From JAJRAG01 sp050010535 (GTDB lineage: Archaea; Thermoplasmatota; Thermoplasmata; Methanomassiliicoccales; JACIVX01): DNA of 64,000 bases. A program made the translations under genes and the position numbers. Position 1 is the stretch's first letter. Each line of letters begins with the position of its first letter. Where the stretch lies: contig JBEKKT010000003.1 of assembly GCA_050010535.1 (NCBI GenBank), positions 1-64,000 of the forward strand. Reading direction: 5' to 3'. Below the pieces are notes generated by a model. It saw nothing but the letters and a program-made list of their open reading frames with translations. It did not search any database and had not been told where the DNA came from. Of this stretch, positions 16,727-24,916 are shown piece after piece.

Positions 16727-17988
16727 GGCAATGAGGCCTTCTCGAAGCCCTCCGCCCCGATTGGCTTCGTGGCGTCCATGCCCACTTTCGAGGTCAGTTC
16801 GTTCGAGCTCGGGTCCAGAGACGATCCAGCAGCGTTTTCGATCACCACGAGACCTCTGCTGGCCTGGAATCTGGTCGCAACGGCCCACTCCACATCCTGG
16901 TCATTGTACACATCGATATCCTTGTCAACGATAGTCACCTTCTTCATCGATGGGTGACCTGTGAACGCAGCCATGATCGCGTTGATCCCGTCCCCCTCCT
17001 TGTTCTTCGTTATCGACACCACGCCGTGCAACCAGCAACATCCGCCTTCGGTCAGTCTGACATTGTGAACGGCAGGAACGACCTGACTGACCGTTCTGTA
17101 GATAAGCGGCTCTCGAGGAAGCCCCATCAGCAAGTAGTGTTCGACACTTCCCGGGAGCACTATGTGAAAGACCGGATCCTGTGCATGATAGATCCTATCG
17201 ATTTCCACCACGGGCTGCATTCTTTTCTTATCGTAGGTTCCCGTGATGTCGACGAAGGGGCCCTCCTCCACCATGCTCGAAGTGATCCTTCCCTCCAGGA
17301 CGAACTCGGAATAGGCTGGAACGAAGATGCCGCTCCTTGTCCTCGCCACCTGGACCGGTTCCCCCAATGTCGACTGCCTCAACGAGCTGGCGATTTCCAT
17401 CTCATCCTGGTTGTACTCAAGGGAAGTTGCCGCGGCAAGAAGAATCGACGGACACACACCTATGCAGAACGCGACGGGGAGATCCTTACCTTCAGCGATG
17501 CTGGACCTGTACATCATGTAAAGATGCCTTGGAACGAGGCGGATGGCGAATCTGCAGTCGTCAAGCAGCATTAGTCGGTGGAGCGAGAGATTCCTCTTAC
17601 CTCCGAATTCTGAGGCCGCTACTGCTGACGTGACATACCTGCCGGCGTCTCCTTTGAACAGTCTGGGAATCGGTAGTTCTCTCAGATCAAAGTCCTCTTT
17701 CACATGATCGAGGAACTGAGGTCTATCGATCTCCGTCGGCTTGGTGGGATGCGAAATTGCATGGAGCATCTTCTTGGCAATCTCATTCTTCGCTATGTGA
17801 AAGTAAGATGAAATTCGTTCCCTGTCGCTCCAGAGATTCCCCACGGCCTCGTAGCCGTTCAAATTCATGAACATGAACGGCGTGGTAGGACGCTCGGACA
17901 GAATTCTTGCCACGCCATACTCCAGCGGGACCTCTTTATCTACTATGGAGACGCCTTTCATGCTCGAGACAATGCTCCTCACAGACAT
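16723..17988 (-). CDS. UbiD-family prenylated-FMN decarboxylase
   Basis: A 421-residue UbiD-family protein, an (de)carboxylase that uses prenylated FMN. It follows the family pattern: PRLFKGDAGRYVTSAV (about 109-124), the flavin-site stretch NLSLHRLMLLDDCRFAIRL, PAYSEFVLEGRI, and the C-terminal VDKDIDVYNDQDVEWAVATRFQ. The substrate cannot be read from sequence. One established archaeal role is decarboxylation of trans-anhydromevalonate 5-phosphate in the modified mevalonate pathway, which would make this an isoprenoid gene. Menaquinone-type or aromatic decarboxylation are alternatives. No ubiX-like flavin prenyltransferase is in the window. Confidence 0.88.
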   Translation of the reverse strand: MSVRSIVSSMKGVSIVDKEVPLEYGVARILSERPTTPFMFMNLNGYEAVGNLWSDRERISSYFHIAKNEIAKKMLHAISHPTKPTEIDRPQFLDHVKEDFDLRELPIPRLFKGDAGRYVTSAVAASEFGGKRNLSLHRLMLLDDCRFAIRLVPRHLYMMYRSSIAEGKDLPVAFCIGVCPSILLAAATSLEYNQDEMEIASSLRQSTLGEPVQVARTRSGIFVPAYSEFVLEGRITSSMVEEGPFVDITGTYDKKRMQPVVEIDRIYHAQDPVFHIVLPGSVEHYLLMGLPREPLIYRTVSQVVPAVHNVRLTEGGCCWLHGVVSITKNKEGDGINAIMAAFTGHPSMKKVTIVDKDIDVYNDQDVEWAVATRFQASRGLVVIENAAGSSLDPSSNELTSKVGMDATKPIGAEGFEKASLP

Positions 17989-18009
17989 GCGAATGTAATC
18001 GCCGAGGCG

Positions 18010-18018
18010 GATATATTA
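18010..18018 (-). promoter_or_regulatory. TATA-like box for the UbiD-family gene
   Basis: Minus-strand TTAATATAT lies 22-30 bp before ATG 17988. It is divergent from the gltX promoter 70 bp away. Confidence 0.5.
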
Positions 18019-18084
18019 ACCCTGCACAGACAGGCTGCAAGACAACGAAGGCGCACACCTGTCGGACAATGGTCGAGAAGAAAG

Positions 18085-18093
18085 CTAATATAA
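18085..18093 (+). promoter_or_regulatory. TATA-like box for gltX
   Basis: CTAATATAA lies 23-31 bp before ATG 18116, the usual distance for a leaderless archaeal gene. Confidence 0.5.
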
Positions 18094-18115
18094 TGAGATA
18101 GGCGATGGCCATGCA

Positions 18116-19813
18116 ATGTCCGGCGGACACATGGAGGAGGTAATCAAGAAGTACGCCCTCCAGAACGCTGTTCTCTATGGAGGAAAGGCGAACGCGAAGG
18201 CCGTAGTAGGCAAGGTTCTGGCAGAAGACCCGGAAATGAGGCCCAAGGGCAGAGAGATCACTTCAATGGCCGACGATATCGTGAAACGGATCAACGCCAT
18301 TCCCGCGGAAGAGCAGCGCAAGATGCTTGAGAACATCGATGCATCCATGCTGAAAAAGGACAAGGTCGAGAGAACCCACGTTCTCCCGGACCTTCCGGAT
18401 GTCGTGAAAGGTGAGGTCGTGATGCGATTTGCTCCAGGACCATCAGGTCCTCTCCATATAGGGCATACGAGGGTAGCGATCCTAAACGATGAGTATGTCA
18501 AGAGATACGACGGGGAGTTCGTCAACAGAATTGAGGATACAAATCCTGAGAGGATAGACCCCGATGCATATCGCACAATCCCGGAGGACCTGACGTGGCT
18601 TGGTGTCAAGGTCCACAGGTTGGTCATCCAGACGGACCGATTCCAACTCTACTACGACATCGCCCGCCAACTTGTCGACATGGGGAAGGCGTACGTCTGC
18701 AAGTGTGCCGTCGATGACTGGAGAAGGATGAAAGAAGAGAGCCGGGCTTGCCCTCACCGCGACAGGAGCATTGAGGAACAACAAGACGAGCTCGACAAGA
18801 TGCTTGCGGGCGTCTACAAGGATGAGGAGGCAGTGCTGGTCATCAAGACAGATCTTGACCATCCGAACCCTGCCATCAGGGATTTCGTTGGTCTGAGGAT
18901 CGTGAGCTCGGTTCCGCACCCCAGAACTGGAACGAGGTATTGTGCCTATCCGATGATGAACTTCAGTGTCGCTATCGACGATCACTTCCTCGGGCTGACC
19001 CACGTGCTCAGGGGAAAGGACCACCTGAACAACACCATTAGACAAGAATACATCTTCAACTACTTCGGCTGGAAGAGACCATGGTATCATCACTACGGTC
19101 TCGTTACCATACCTGACACGATTCTCAAGACCTCAATCGTCGGCAAAGGTATCAAAAGCGGCGAGTACTCTGGTTGGGACGACGTCCGTCTAGGTACCGT
19201 CAGGACGATGAAGAGAAGGGGCATCACCCCTGAGGCAATACGCGAGTACTGGGTCGACGTTGGTATGAAAGAGGTGGATATACAATTTTCCTGGGATACT
19301 CTGTACGCCTTCAACAAGCGACAGATCGACTCCGAGGCGGACAGATACTTCTTTGTGTGTGACCCCGTCCCAATCTACATCTACGGCATCGAGGAACTGG
19401 AATCGTATGCTCCCTTACACCCAGACCACCCAGAGAGGGGTGTCAGGAGGTTGAGACTCCTCGGTAGCCCAATACGGATCATGGTCAATCGGGATGATTT
19501 CAACACCTTCAGGGAGCGATGCAAGATCCGCCTGAAGGACCTGTGCAATCTCGAGATGGTAGGCGGCAAGGCCACATTCATTGGCAATGACTTGTCGATA
19601 CTGAAGGACAAGGACCGAGTGCGCATAATCCACTGGGTGCCTGAAGCCTCAATGGAGGCCGTAGTGATGATGCCCGACGGTGAGAACAGAAAAGGGCTGG
19701 TCGAACCTGTACCAAATTCTGAGATCGGGAAGGTCGTCCAGTTCGAGAGATTCGGATTCGCCAGGATCGAAGAGACGCATCCAGTCCTTAGGGCTGTCTT
19801 CACTCAGAACTAG
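18116..19813 (+). CDS. gltX: Glutamyl-tRNA synthetase, archaeal type
   Basis: A 565-residue class I synthetase of the archaeal/eukaryal GluRS-GlnRS branch. An N-terminal helical extension (about 1-100) precedes the HIGH motif in PGPSGPLHIGHTRVA (about 106-118). EDTNPERIDPDAY and the RGKDHL stretch follow. The KMSKS-equivalent loop sits in TSIVGKGIKSGEYSGWDDVRLGT, and a beta-barrel anticodon-binding domain completes the protein. In archaea it usually charges tRNA-Glu and, non-cognately, tRNA-Gln for GatDE. The cysS operon lies just downstream, in the convergent orientation. Confidence 0.96.
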   Translation: MSGGHMEEVIKKYALQNAVLYGGKANAKAVVGKVLAEDPEMRPKGREITSMADDIVKRINAIPAEEQRKMLENIDASMLKKDKVERTHVLPDLPDVVKGEVVMRFAPGPSGPLHIGHTRVAILNDEYVKRYDGEFVNRIEDTNPERIDPDAYRTIPEDLTWLGVKVHRLVIQTDRFQLYYDIARQLVDMGKAYVCKCAVDDWRRMKEESRACPHRDRSIEEQQDELDKMLAGVYKDEEAVLVIKTDLDHPNPAIRDFVGLRIVSSVPHPRTGTRYCAYPMMNFSVAIDDHFLGLTHVLRGKDHLNNTIRQEYIFNYFGWKRPWYHHYGLVTIPDTILKTSIVGKGIKSGEYSGWDDVRLGTVRTMKRRGITPEAIREYWVDVGMKEVDIQFSWDTLYAFNKRQIDSEADRYFFVCDPVPIYIYGIEELESYAPLHPDHPERGVRRLRLLGSPIRIMVNRDDFNTFRERCKIRLKDLCNLEMVGGKATFIGNDLSILKDKDRVRIIHWVPEASMEAVVMMPDGENRKGLVEPVPNSEIGKVVQFERFGFARIEETHPVLRAVFTQN

Positions 19814-19822
19814 TGAACTGGA

Positions 19823-20165
19823 CTAGATTCCGCTAAGGATGAAGTGAGCCACACCTCCCGGGGCGAATGAGAGGATGATCAATCCGGTTGTGACCTTGAG
19901 GGCGTCCTTTAGAAAGAATTCTTTGACCATCACGGTGAAGGCTGCTATGCACGGAACGTAGGTCGCCATAATGAGGGGAAAACGAAAAGCTGGTCTGCCA
20001 TGAGGACGACGGACAATTCCGTCGTTCCGAACAAAAGGACGAGCATCTGGATGGACATTTCTTTTCTAAAGGATACCAAAGACAAGGGCGATGTTTCGGC
20101 ACTCCTAAATCACTCTGAAGAAGTCGAACCCCTTTAAGCAATGGAGCCTGCCACGGACTCCAGGA
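19823..20165 (-). pseudogene. feoB: FeoB ferrous-iron transporter, C-terminal remnant
   Basis: Fragments of the FeoB membrane Gate domain can be read on this strand across frames. They are GFDFFRVI, then (after a TAG) ECRNIALVFGIL, then RKEMSIQMLVLLFGTTELS and MADQLFVF, and finally MATYVPCIAAFTVMVKEFFL with KDALKVTTGLIILSF to the stop at 19823. At least two single-base shifts are needed (one in the CTTTAG before AGAAAAG, one in GTTTTCCCTC), as well as reading through the TAG. The GTPase domain and first membrane half are absent: the region upstream is occupied by the intact radical SAM gene. This is a decayed, truncated copy; GltX and the radical SAM gene on either side are intact. Confidence 0.75.
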
Positions 20166-20181
20166 CCGCTTTGGGATTGGG

Positions 20182-21195
20182 TCAGATGTCTCTGAATGGT
20201 ACTATGTCGCAGCAAGTGCACGCATGGCACATTGTCCTGAACGATCTGGGATCAAGGTCGTAGAGCTCGAAGATCGACCGTTGCTCCTCTGCGAGCCCGA
20301 TGATCCGCTCTGGCGTGACAGCTTCGAGATGGCCTAAAGCATCCTCCAGCGCTTTCCTATTCATGTTGTTTATCCTGAGGGGCCTCAGCGTCGCCAAGCA
20401 CCCCATCTTCGCGAGATGATCGATACCTTCTATCACGTTCTCGTCCGTCTCGCCCAGACCAACTATGATATTCGAGCAGACTCTACCCGTACCAAATACA
20501 CCGACCGCGTACTTGATTGTCTTCAGAAGCCAGTCAAGATCACGCTTTCCGCAGACTCTCCCGAATATGTCTCGGTCGTACGTTTCGATATTTATCTTGA
20601 TCTCATCGGCACCAGCGGCCCTCAGGCGGTCGATATCGTCGTGACTTTCGACATAGGGCTCAACGCCTATTGAGATGGTGGGGTCGAGCTCTTCCCTCAC
20701 CCGGCTTATCACGTACGCGAGCCTTCCAACGGTCATTGAAGGAGAATCCACCACAGCGCTTGTGAAGGCGACTGCCTTGAAGTCGTCCCTCTTTGACGCT
20801 TCCATCACAAGATCCACGATCCTGTCGAGATCGAGGTTCTTCGTTATTCGCTTGTCGAGTTTTCTCGTCGCGCAGAATTTGCAGTCATATATGCAATCGG
20901 TGTCGAGATTGAAGAAAGCCTGCTCAGGGGAATGGAATATCGTTGGCTCTATTTCAACGACAGAGACGAACGGGCTGCCATCCCTCAGAAGTCTGAAGCC
21001 ACCATCCTTCCGTACCAACTCGAATTCTCCGACCTTCTTGGAAATCGCCTTCTTGACCCTCATCCCTTCGAACGAGAGTACGATTGATGCGGCGCCGGCC
21101 CCAGGCCCCGCTGTCGACCTGCTCGGATAGAATGGCAGTTTGACGTCAGCTCCAACCTTCACTGATCCGCCGGTGATGAGTATCGCTTTCTTCAT
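20182..21195 (-). CDS. Radical SAM protein with a C-terminal Cys cluster
   Basis: A 337-residue radical SAM enzyme of unknown reaction. The first about 90 residues form a beta-rich domain (GGSVKVGADVKLPFYPSRST, FELVRKDGGFRLLRDG). The cluster motif CIYDCKFCATRK follows near 107-118, then the usual barrel motifs (INIETYDRDIFGRVC, NIIVGLGETDENV). The C-terminus ends CHACTCCDIVPFRDI and could hold an additional cluster. ATG 21195 is chosen because it avoids overlap with cysS and has GTCCGGTG just upstream; the frame is open nine codons further. It is the last gene of a cysK-cysE-cysS run, but nothing ties its chemistry to cysteine. Confidence 0.8.
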   Translation of the reverse strand: MKKAILITGGSVKVGADVKLPFYPSRSTAGPGAGAASIVLSFEGMRVKKAISKKVGEFELVRKDGGFRLLRDGSPFVSVVEIEPTIFHSPEQAFFNLDTDCIYDCKFCATRKLDKRITKNLDLDRIVDLVMEASKRDDFKAVAFTSAVVDSPSMTVGRLAYVISRVREELDPTISIGVEPYVESHDDIDRLRAAGADEIKINIETYDRDIFGRVCGKRDLDWLLKTIKYAVGVFGTGRVCSNIIVGLGETDENVIEGIDHLAKMGCLATLRPLRINNMNRKALEDALGHLEAVTPERIIGLAEEQRSIFELYDLDPRSFRTMCHACTCCDIVPFRDI

Positions 21196-21206
21196 CACCG
21201 GACTTC

Positions 21207-22604
21207 CTATTTCCTCTTCCATTTCACGCCCTCAGCCGTATCTTCTAGCTCGATGCCTTTCTGAAGAAGCTTGTCCCTGATGATGTCAGCGAGGTCGAAC
21301 AGCTTCCGCATCCTCAGCTCCTCCCTCACTTCCGCCAGGATCTGAATCATCTCGAACGACACATCCTTCCTCTCTTCTTCCCTCGAGAGGATTCCAAGGA
21401 CCTGATCGACCTCATCGAAGAACCCGATGATGTTTGCCGCACCCTTCATGCTGAGGCCGCCCTCCGCCAATAGATGATTAGTCTCTCTTGCCATATCGAA
21501 AATCCCGGAGATTGCCGCTCGGGTGTTGAAATCGTCATCCATTGACTCGATGAACGCCTGTCTCGCATTCTCTACCAGTGGGACGGCGTCGTTGCTCCCG
21601 CCTGCCGTCTGAACGGCTCTCTTCAGAGCAGAATACGCATTGTCAAGTCTCTTCAAACTGGCAGCAGCCTCCTCCATCGCGGCCTCGCTGAAGTTCAATG
21701 GTCCCCGATAGTGCGTGTTCAGGATGAAGAATCGGATGTCCTCTCTTGTGAAGTCCTCCAGAACTTGCCTCACAGTGAAGAAATTCTTCAAGGACTTCGA
21801 CATCTTCTCCTCCTGGATTTGCAGCATGCCATTGTGTATCCAATAATTGGCGAGTGGTTTGTGCGTTACCGACCAAGATTGGAGTATCTCGTTCTCATGA
21901 TGCGGGAAGATGAGATCGCTGCCGCCGCCGTGGATGTCGATCGTCTCCCCTAGCAGATTCATGCACATCGCTGAGCACTCTATGTGCCATCCAGGTCGCC
22001 CCGGCCCCCATGGGCTCGGCCAAGAAATCTCGCCGGGTCTCGCTGCCTTCCAAAGAGCGAAATCCATAGGGTTTCGCTTGCCCTCGTCAACACCGACCCT
22101 CGCACCAGCGATGAGCTCCTCTAGCTTGATTCCTGAGAGCTTCCCGTAGTCCTTCACATTGTCCATGCTGAAATAGACGCTCCCATCCCTGACCTGATAC
22201 GCATAGCCCGCCGCTTTGATCTTCTTCACCATGTCGACGATCTGCGGAATGAACTCGCTCGCTTTCGGGTAGACGTCCGCCCTCTTAACGCCAAGCAGCT
22301 CGATCTCACTGAAATATCGATCAACGTATGTTCTCGACAACTGCAAGGGCGGCACGCCAAGCTCGTTCGCCCGGTTTATTATCTTGTCATCCACGTCCGT
22401 GAAGTTGGTGATATGGGTCACGTCATAGCCCCTGTACCGGAGGTATCGGACGATCATATCGAATACGACGATGTGCCTTGCATGGCCCATGTGGATGTCG
22501 TCATATACGGTGACGCCGCAGACGTACATCTTGACCTTCATGTCGTCGATCGGCTTGAATTCCTCCTTCCTCTTCGTCAGGGTGTTGTGTACTTGAAGAG
22601 CCAT
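21207..22604 (-). CDS. cysS: Cysteinyl-tRNA synthetase
   Basis: A 465-residue class I CysRS charging tRNA-Cys. It shows MYVCGVTVYDDIHMGHAR (about 26-43), with the zinc-binding cysteine and the HIGH motif, WHIECSAMC with the second zinc site, GGGSDLIFPHHENE, and KMSKS in EEKMSKSLKNF. The DALR helical anticodon region ends the protein. The start is taken as ATG 22604; TTG 22625 and GTG 22622 are alternatives. It follows cysE by 32 bp and is likely in one operon with cysK and cysE. A tRNA-Cys gene lies on the same strand ahead of cysK. Confidence 0.96.
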   Translation of the reverse strand: MALQVHNTLTKRKEEFKPIDDMKVKMYVCGVTVYDDIHMGHARHIVVFDMIVRYLRYRGYDVTHITNFTDVDDKIINRANELGVPPLQLSRTYVDRYFSEIELLGVKRADVYPKASEFIPQIVDMVKKIKAAGYAYQVRDGSVYFSMDNVKDYGKLSGIKLEELIAGARVGVDEGKRNPMDFALWKAARPGEISWPSPWGPGRPGWHIECSAMCMNLLGETIDIHGGGSDLIFPHHENEILQSWSVTHKPLANYWIHNGMLQIQEEKMSKSLKNFFTVRQVLEDFTREDIRFFILNTHYRGPLNFSEAAMEEAAASLKRLDNAYSALKRAVQTAGGSNDAVPLVENARQAFIESMDDDFNTRAAISGIFDMARETNHLLAEGGLSMKGAANIIGFFDEVDQVLGILSREEERKDVSFEMIQILAEVREELRMRKLFDLADIIRDKLLQKGIELEDTAEGVKWKRK

Positions 22605-22636
22605 CGCAAAGGCCTCAGACACCAATGAAGGTCTGG

Positions 22637-23293
22637 TTATTTTTCCTTTTTCACAAGCTTCTCGAGTTCCGCCACGCGATTCTCCAGCTCGGCGATGTTA
22701 TTGAAAACATTCATGAAGGCATCCACCAGCGGGTCTGGCAACAGGTCGTGCCTGAAATCGATCTTCATCTCACCATCTCTCTTCACGACCTTGCCAGGCA
22801 CCCCGACGACCGTCGAATTGGGAGGAACGTCCCTGACCACGACCGACCCAGCTCCGATTTTGACGTTGTCGCCGATGTGGATGTTTCCAAGGACGGTGGA
22901 GTTCGCCCCAACCACAACGTTATTGCCAAGAGTCGGGTGACGCTTGCCCTTCTGCGTGCTCACGCCTCCAAGGGTCACTCCCTGAAAGATGCAAACGTTG
23001 TCTCCGATTTCCGACGTCTCACCGATGACCACACCAGTTGCGTGGTCTATGAAAAATCCCTTTCCAATGATCGCGCCTGGATGGATGTCGGCCCCAGTCA
23101 GGACCCTCGAGAAGTAGTTCACCCCTCTAGCCAGCAAGAACTGTCCCTTGAGATAAATACGGTGCGACATCCGATGAAGTAGTATCGCGTGCAGTCCAGG
23201 GCTGAAAAGAAGTGCCTCTCTAAACGATCTTGGCGCAGGGTCTCGTTCGAGAACAGTGTAAACGTCGTCTTTCCAACTCATCGAAATGCTCAC
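22637..23293 (-). CDS. cysE: Serine O-acetyltransferase
   Basis: CysE acetylates serine with acetyl-CoA to O-acetylserine, the substrate of CysK. The 218-residue protein has a short N-terminal helical part, then a left-handed beta helix of hexapeptide repeats. These include IHPGAIIGKGFFIDHATGVVIGE with the catalytic histidine and VCIFQGVTLGG. A C-terminal coiled-coil tail (about 195-215) follows. GTG 23293 overlaps the cysK stop by four bases; ATG 23281 is an alternative. The pair is typical of bacteria and is probably an acquired cysteine pathway. Confidence 0.93.
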   Translation of the reverse strand: MSISMSWKDDVYTVLERDPAPRSFREALLFSPGLHAILLHRMSHRIYLKGQFLLARGVNYFSRVLTGADIHPGAIIGKGFFIDHATGVVIGETSEIGDNVCIFQGVTLGGVSTQKGKRHPTLGNNVVVGANSTVLGNIHIGDNVKIGAGSVVVRDVPPNSTVVGVPGKVVKRDGEMKIDFRHDLLPDPLVDAFMNVFNNIAELENRVAELEKLVKKEK

Positions 23294-24204
23294 TCTAGGA
23301 ACAAGTCTGTACTCAAATACCTTTCCCCGCTGTCTGGAAGCAGAACAACAACCTTCTTCCGGGGGCCCAGCTCTCTTCCGATCTCGAGCCCTGCATACAA
23401 CGCCGCTCCCGATGAGATTCCTGCCAATATGCCCTCCTTCTTCGCAAGTTGCCTCGCAGTTCGCTTAGCATCCCCATCGGAAACTCTCACAACACGGTCG
23501 ATCACCGACATGTCCATGACCTTTGGAATGAATCCGGCTCCAATGCCTTGTATACCGTGAGAACCGGCCTTCCCTCCCGAAAGCACGGGAGAAGTCGCTG
23601 GCTCGACGGCGACTATCAATGTTTTCGGTTGCTCGGCTTTCAAAACATTCCCCACACCAGTGATCGTCCCACCGGTTCCGACTCCTGCAACGAATGCATC
23701 GAGATCTGGCGTATCCACAAGGATCTCCCTTGCGGTAGTCCTCATGTGGACCTCAGGATTGGCAGGATTCTCGAACTGTTGCGGCATGAACATGTTATTC
23801 TTGCCACGGCAGATATCCGTTGCGTATTCGATCGCACCAGCCATGCCGCTTGTCACCGGCGTCAACACAAGTTCCGCTCCGAGAGCATTAAGGAGCCTTC
23901 TCCTTTCCACACTCATGCTCTCAGGCATGGTCAGTATGAGGCGATATCCCTTGGATGCACACACCATGGCGAGACCTATACCTGTGTTGCCGGAGGTCGG
24001 CTCGACAACGCACATGCCCTTCCTCAACTTCCCACCTCTCTCGGCCTTCTCGATCATTGCCAGTGCTATCCTGTCCTTGACCGAGGACATGGGATTGAAT
24101 GATTCTAACTTGCAGTAGATATGCGCAGACCGCTCGTCTGGCAGCCTTTGGAGCTTCACAATAGGAGTCCTGCCTATCGTTTCGAGAATACTGTCATAGA
24201 GCAT
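23290..24204 (-). CDS. cysK: Cysteine synthase (O-acetylserine sulfhydrylase)
   Basis: A 304-residue PLP enzyme that makes cysteine from O-acetylserine and sulfide. The PLP lysine is in MSSVKDRIALAM, the substrate loop is EPTSGNTGIGLAM, and the phosphate-binding GTGGTITGVG is present. ATG 24204 is chosen because GGTGA lies five bases upstream and the length matches the family; the open frame extends 25 codons further. It heads the cysK-cysE-cysS-radical SAM operon. Confidence 0.95.
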   Translation of the reverse strand: MLYDSILETIGRTPIVKLQRLPDERSAHIYCKLESFNPMSSVKDRIALAMIEKAERGGKLRKGMCVVEPTSGNTGIGLAMVCASKGYRLILTMPESMSVERRRLLNALGAELVLTPVTSGMAGAIEYATDICRGKNNMFMPQQFENPANPEVHMRTTAREILVDTPDLDAFVAGVGTGGTITGVGNVLKAEQPKTLIVAVEPATSPVLSGGKAGSHGIQGIGAGFIPKVMDMSVIDRVVRVSDGDAKRTARQLAKKEGILAGISSGAALYAGLEIGRELGPRKKVVVLLPDSGERYLSTDLFLE

Positions 24205-24553
24205 TGCGTTCACCATCGTTAAGGAGGGCGCGGCTTCATCAATGTTGCGACCATTGGAGGTTTCTCTATGAATGACCATACGTCATTATCAAGGTTCGTG
24301 GAGAGAGTGGACTAGCGACCCATTCCCATCGCCTCTTGTGGAGACAAATTACACTGAGAACCGCGACGACGAACAACGCACCGACGATCAGATGTGTAAT
24401 CTCTGAATAGTCATTTCAATCCGCCCAAACGTCAGGAGACGATCTAAGTGAAGTAACTGCTGGGATACCCGTGTAATGCTGAGATCTCGTTCATTTATCC
24501 AACTCAGTTTGGCAGTGGATGAAAAGGGCGCGATCAAGTGTGCAGAAGTATAG
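24205..24553 (-). other. Region between tRNA-Cys and cysK with no recognised gene
   Basis: The 349 bp hold no ORF I can support beyond the optional 5' extension of cysK. I see no convincing TATA box close to the chosen cysK start, so the operon may be read from the tRNA-Cys promoter or from a weak local one. Confidence 0.3.
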
Positions 24554-24637
24554 AGCCGGGACCGAGATTTGAACTCGGGTATGCGGATTCCTACCATGGG
24601 ACTGCAGTCCGCCACATGGCCGCTCTGTCACCCCGGC
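24554..24637 (-). tRNA. tRNA-Cys (GCA) with a 13-nt intron
   Basis: The acceptor stem GCCGGGG pairs with UCCCGGC, with discriminator U73 typical of tRNA-Cys. The T arm CCGAG-TTCAAAT-CTCGG is perfect. The anticodon arm GCGGA-CUGCAG^A-UCCGC is interrupted after position 37 by 13 bases (24589-24601 on the plus strand). This is the canonical archaeal intron site. Without the intron the RNA is about 71 nt and closely follows archaeal tRNA-Cys. CCA is not encoded. A TATA box lies upstream. It precedes the cysK-cysE-cysS operon on the same strand. Confidence 0.93.
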
Positions 24638-24659
24638 GTGCCCCGGATTATTCTGTTCC

Positions 24660-24671
24660 TTTATATATTTA
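24660..24671 (-). promoter_or_regulatory. TATA box of tRNA-Cys
   Basis: Minus-strand TAAATATATAAA lies 23-34 bp before the mature 5' end of the tRNA. Confidence 0.7.
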
Positions 24672-24916
24672 CTTTGTGCAGTCGCTGGCATTCTTGAGTC
24701 GATACTCGAAATCGATCAGCGGATGAGATGAGAGCGATCGAGCGTACGTTCTCCCACGCAGCCTCCAAACAATTCGACAACCCAAGGGGGGAGAAGTGAC
24801 ATGATTAATAGCACTATTAAGCGATCCGGTACGACTCTTCGGCGCAATCAAGAACAAGCTGACGATGCTCAACCCAGCACAAGGAATTTAAGCGCCCTCG
24901 CATGTTGAGGTATCCA

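Noticed and set aside
24280..24550. Possible C/D-box small RNA near cysK
   Set aside because: CTGA-like and TGATGA-like words occur but not as a paired C/C' and D/D' arrangement.
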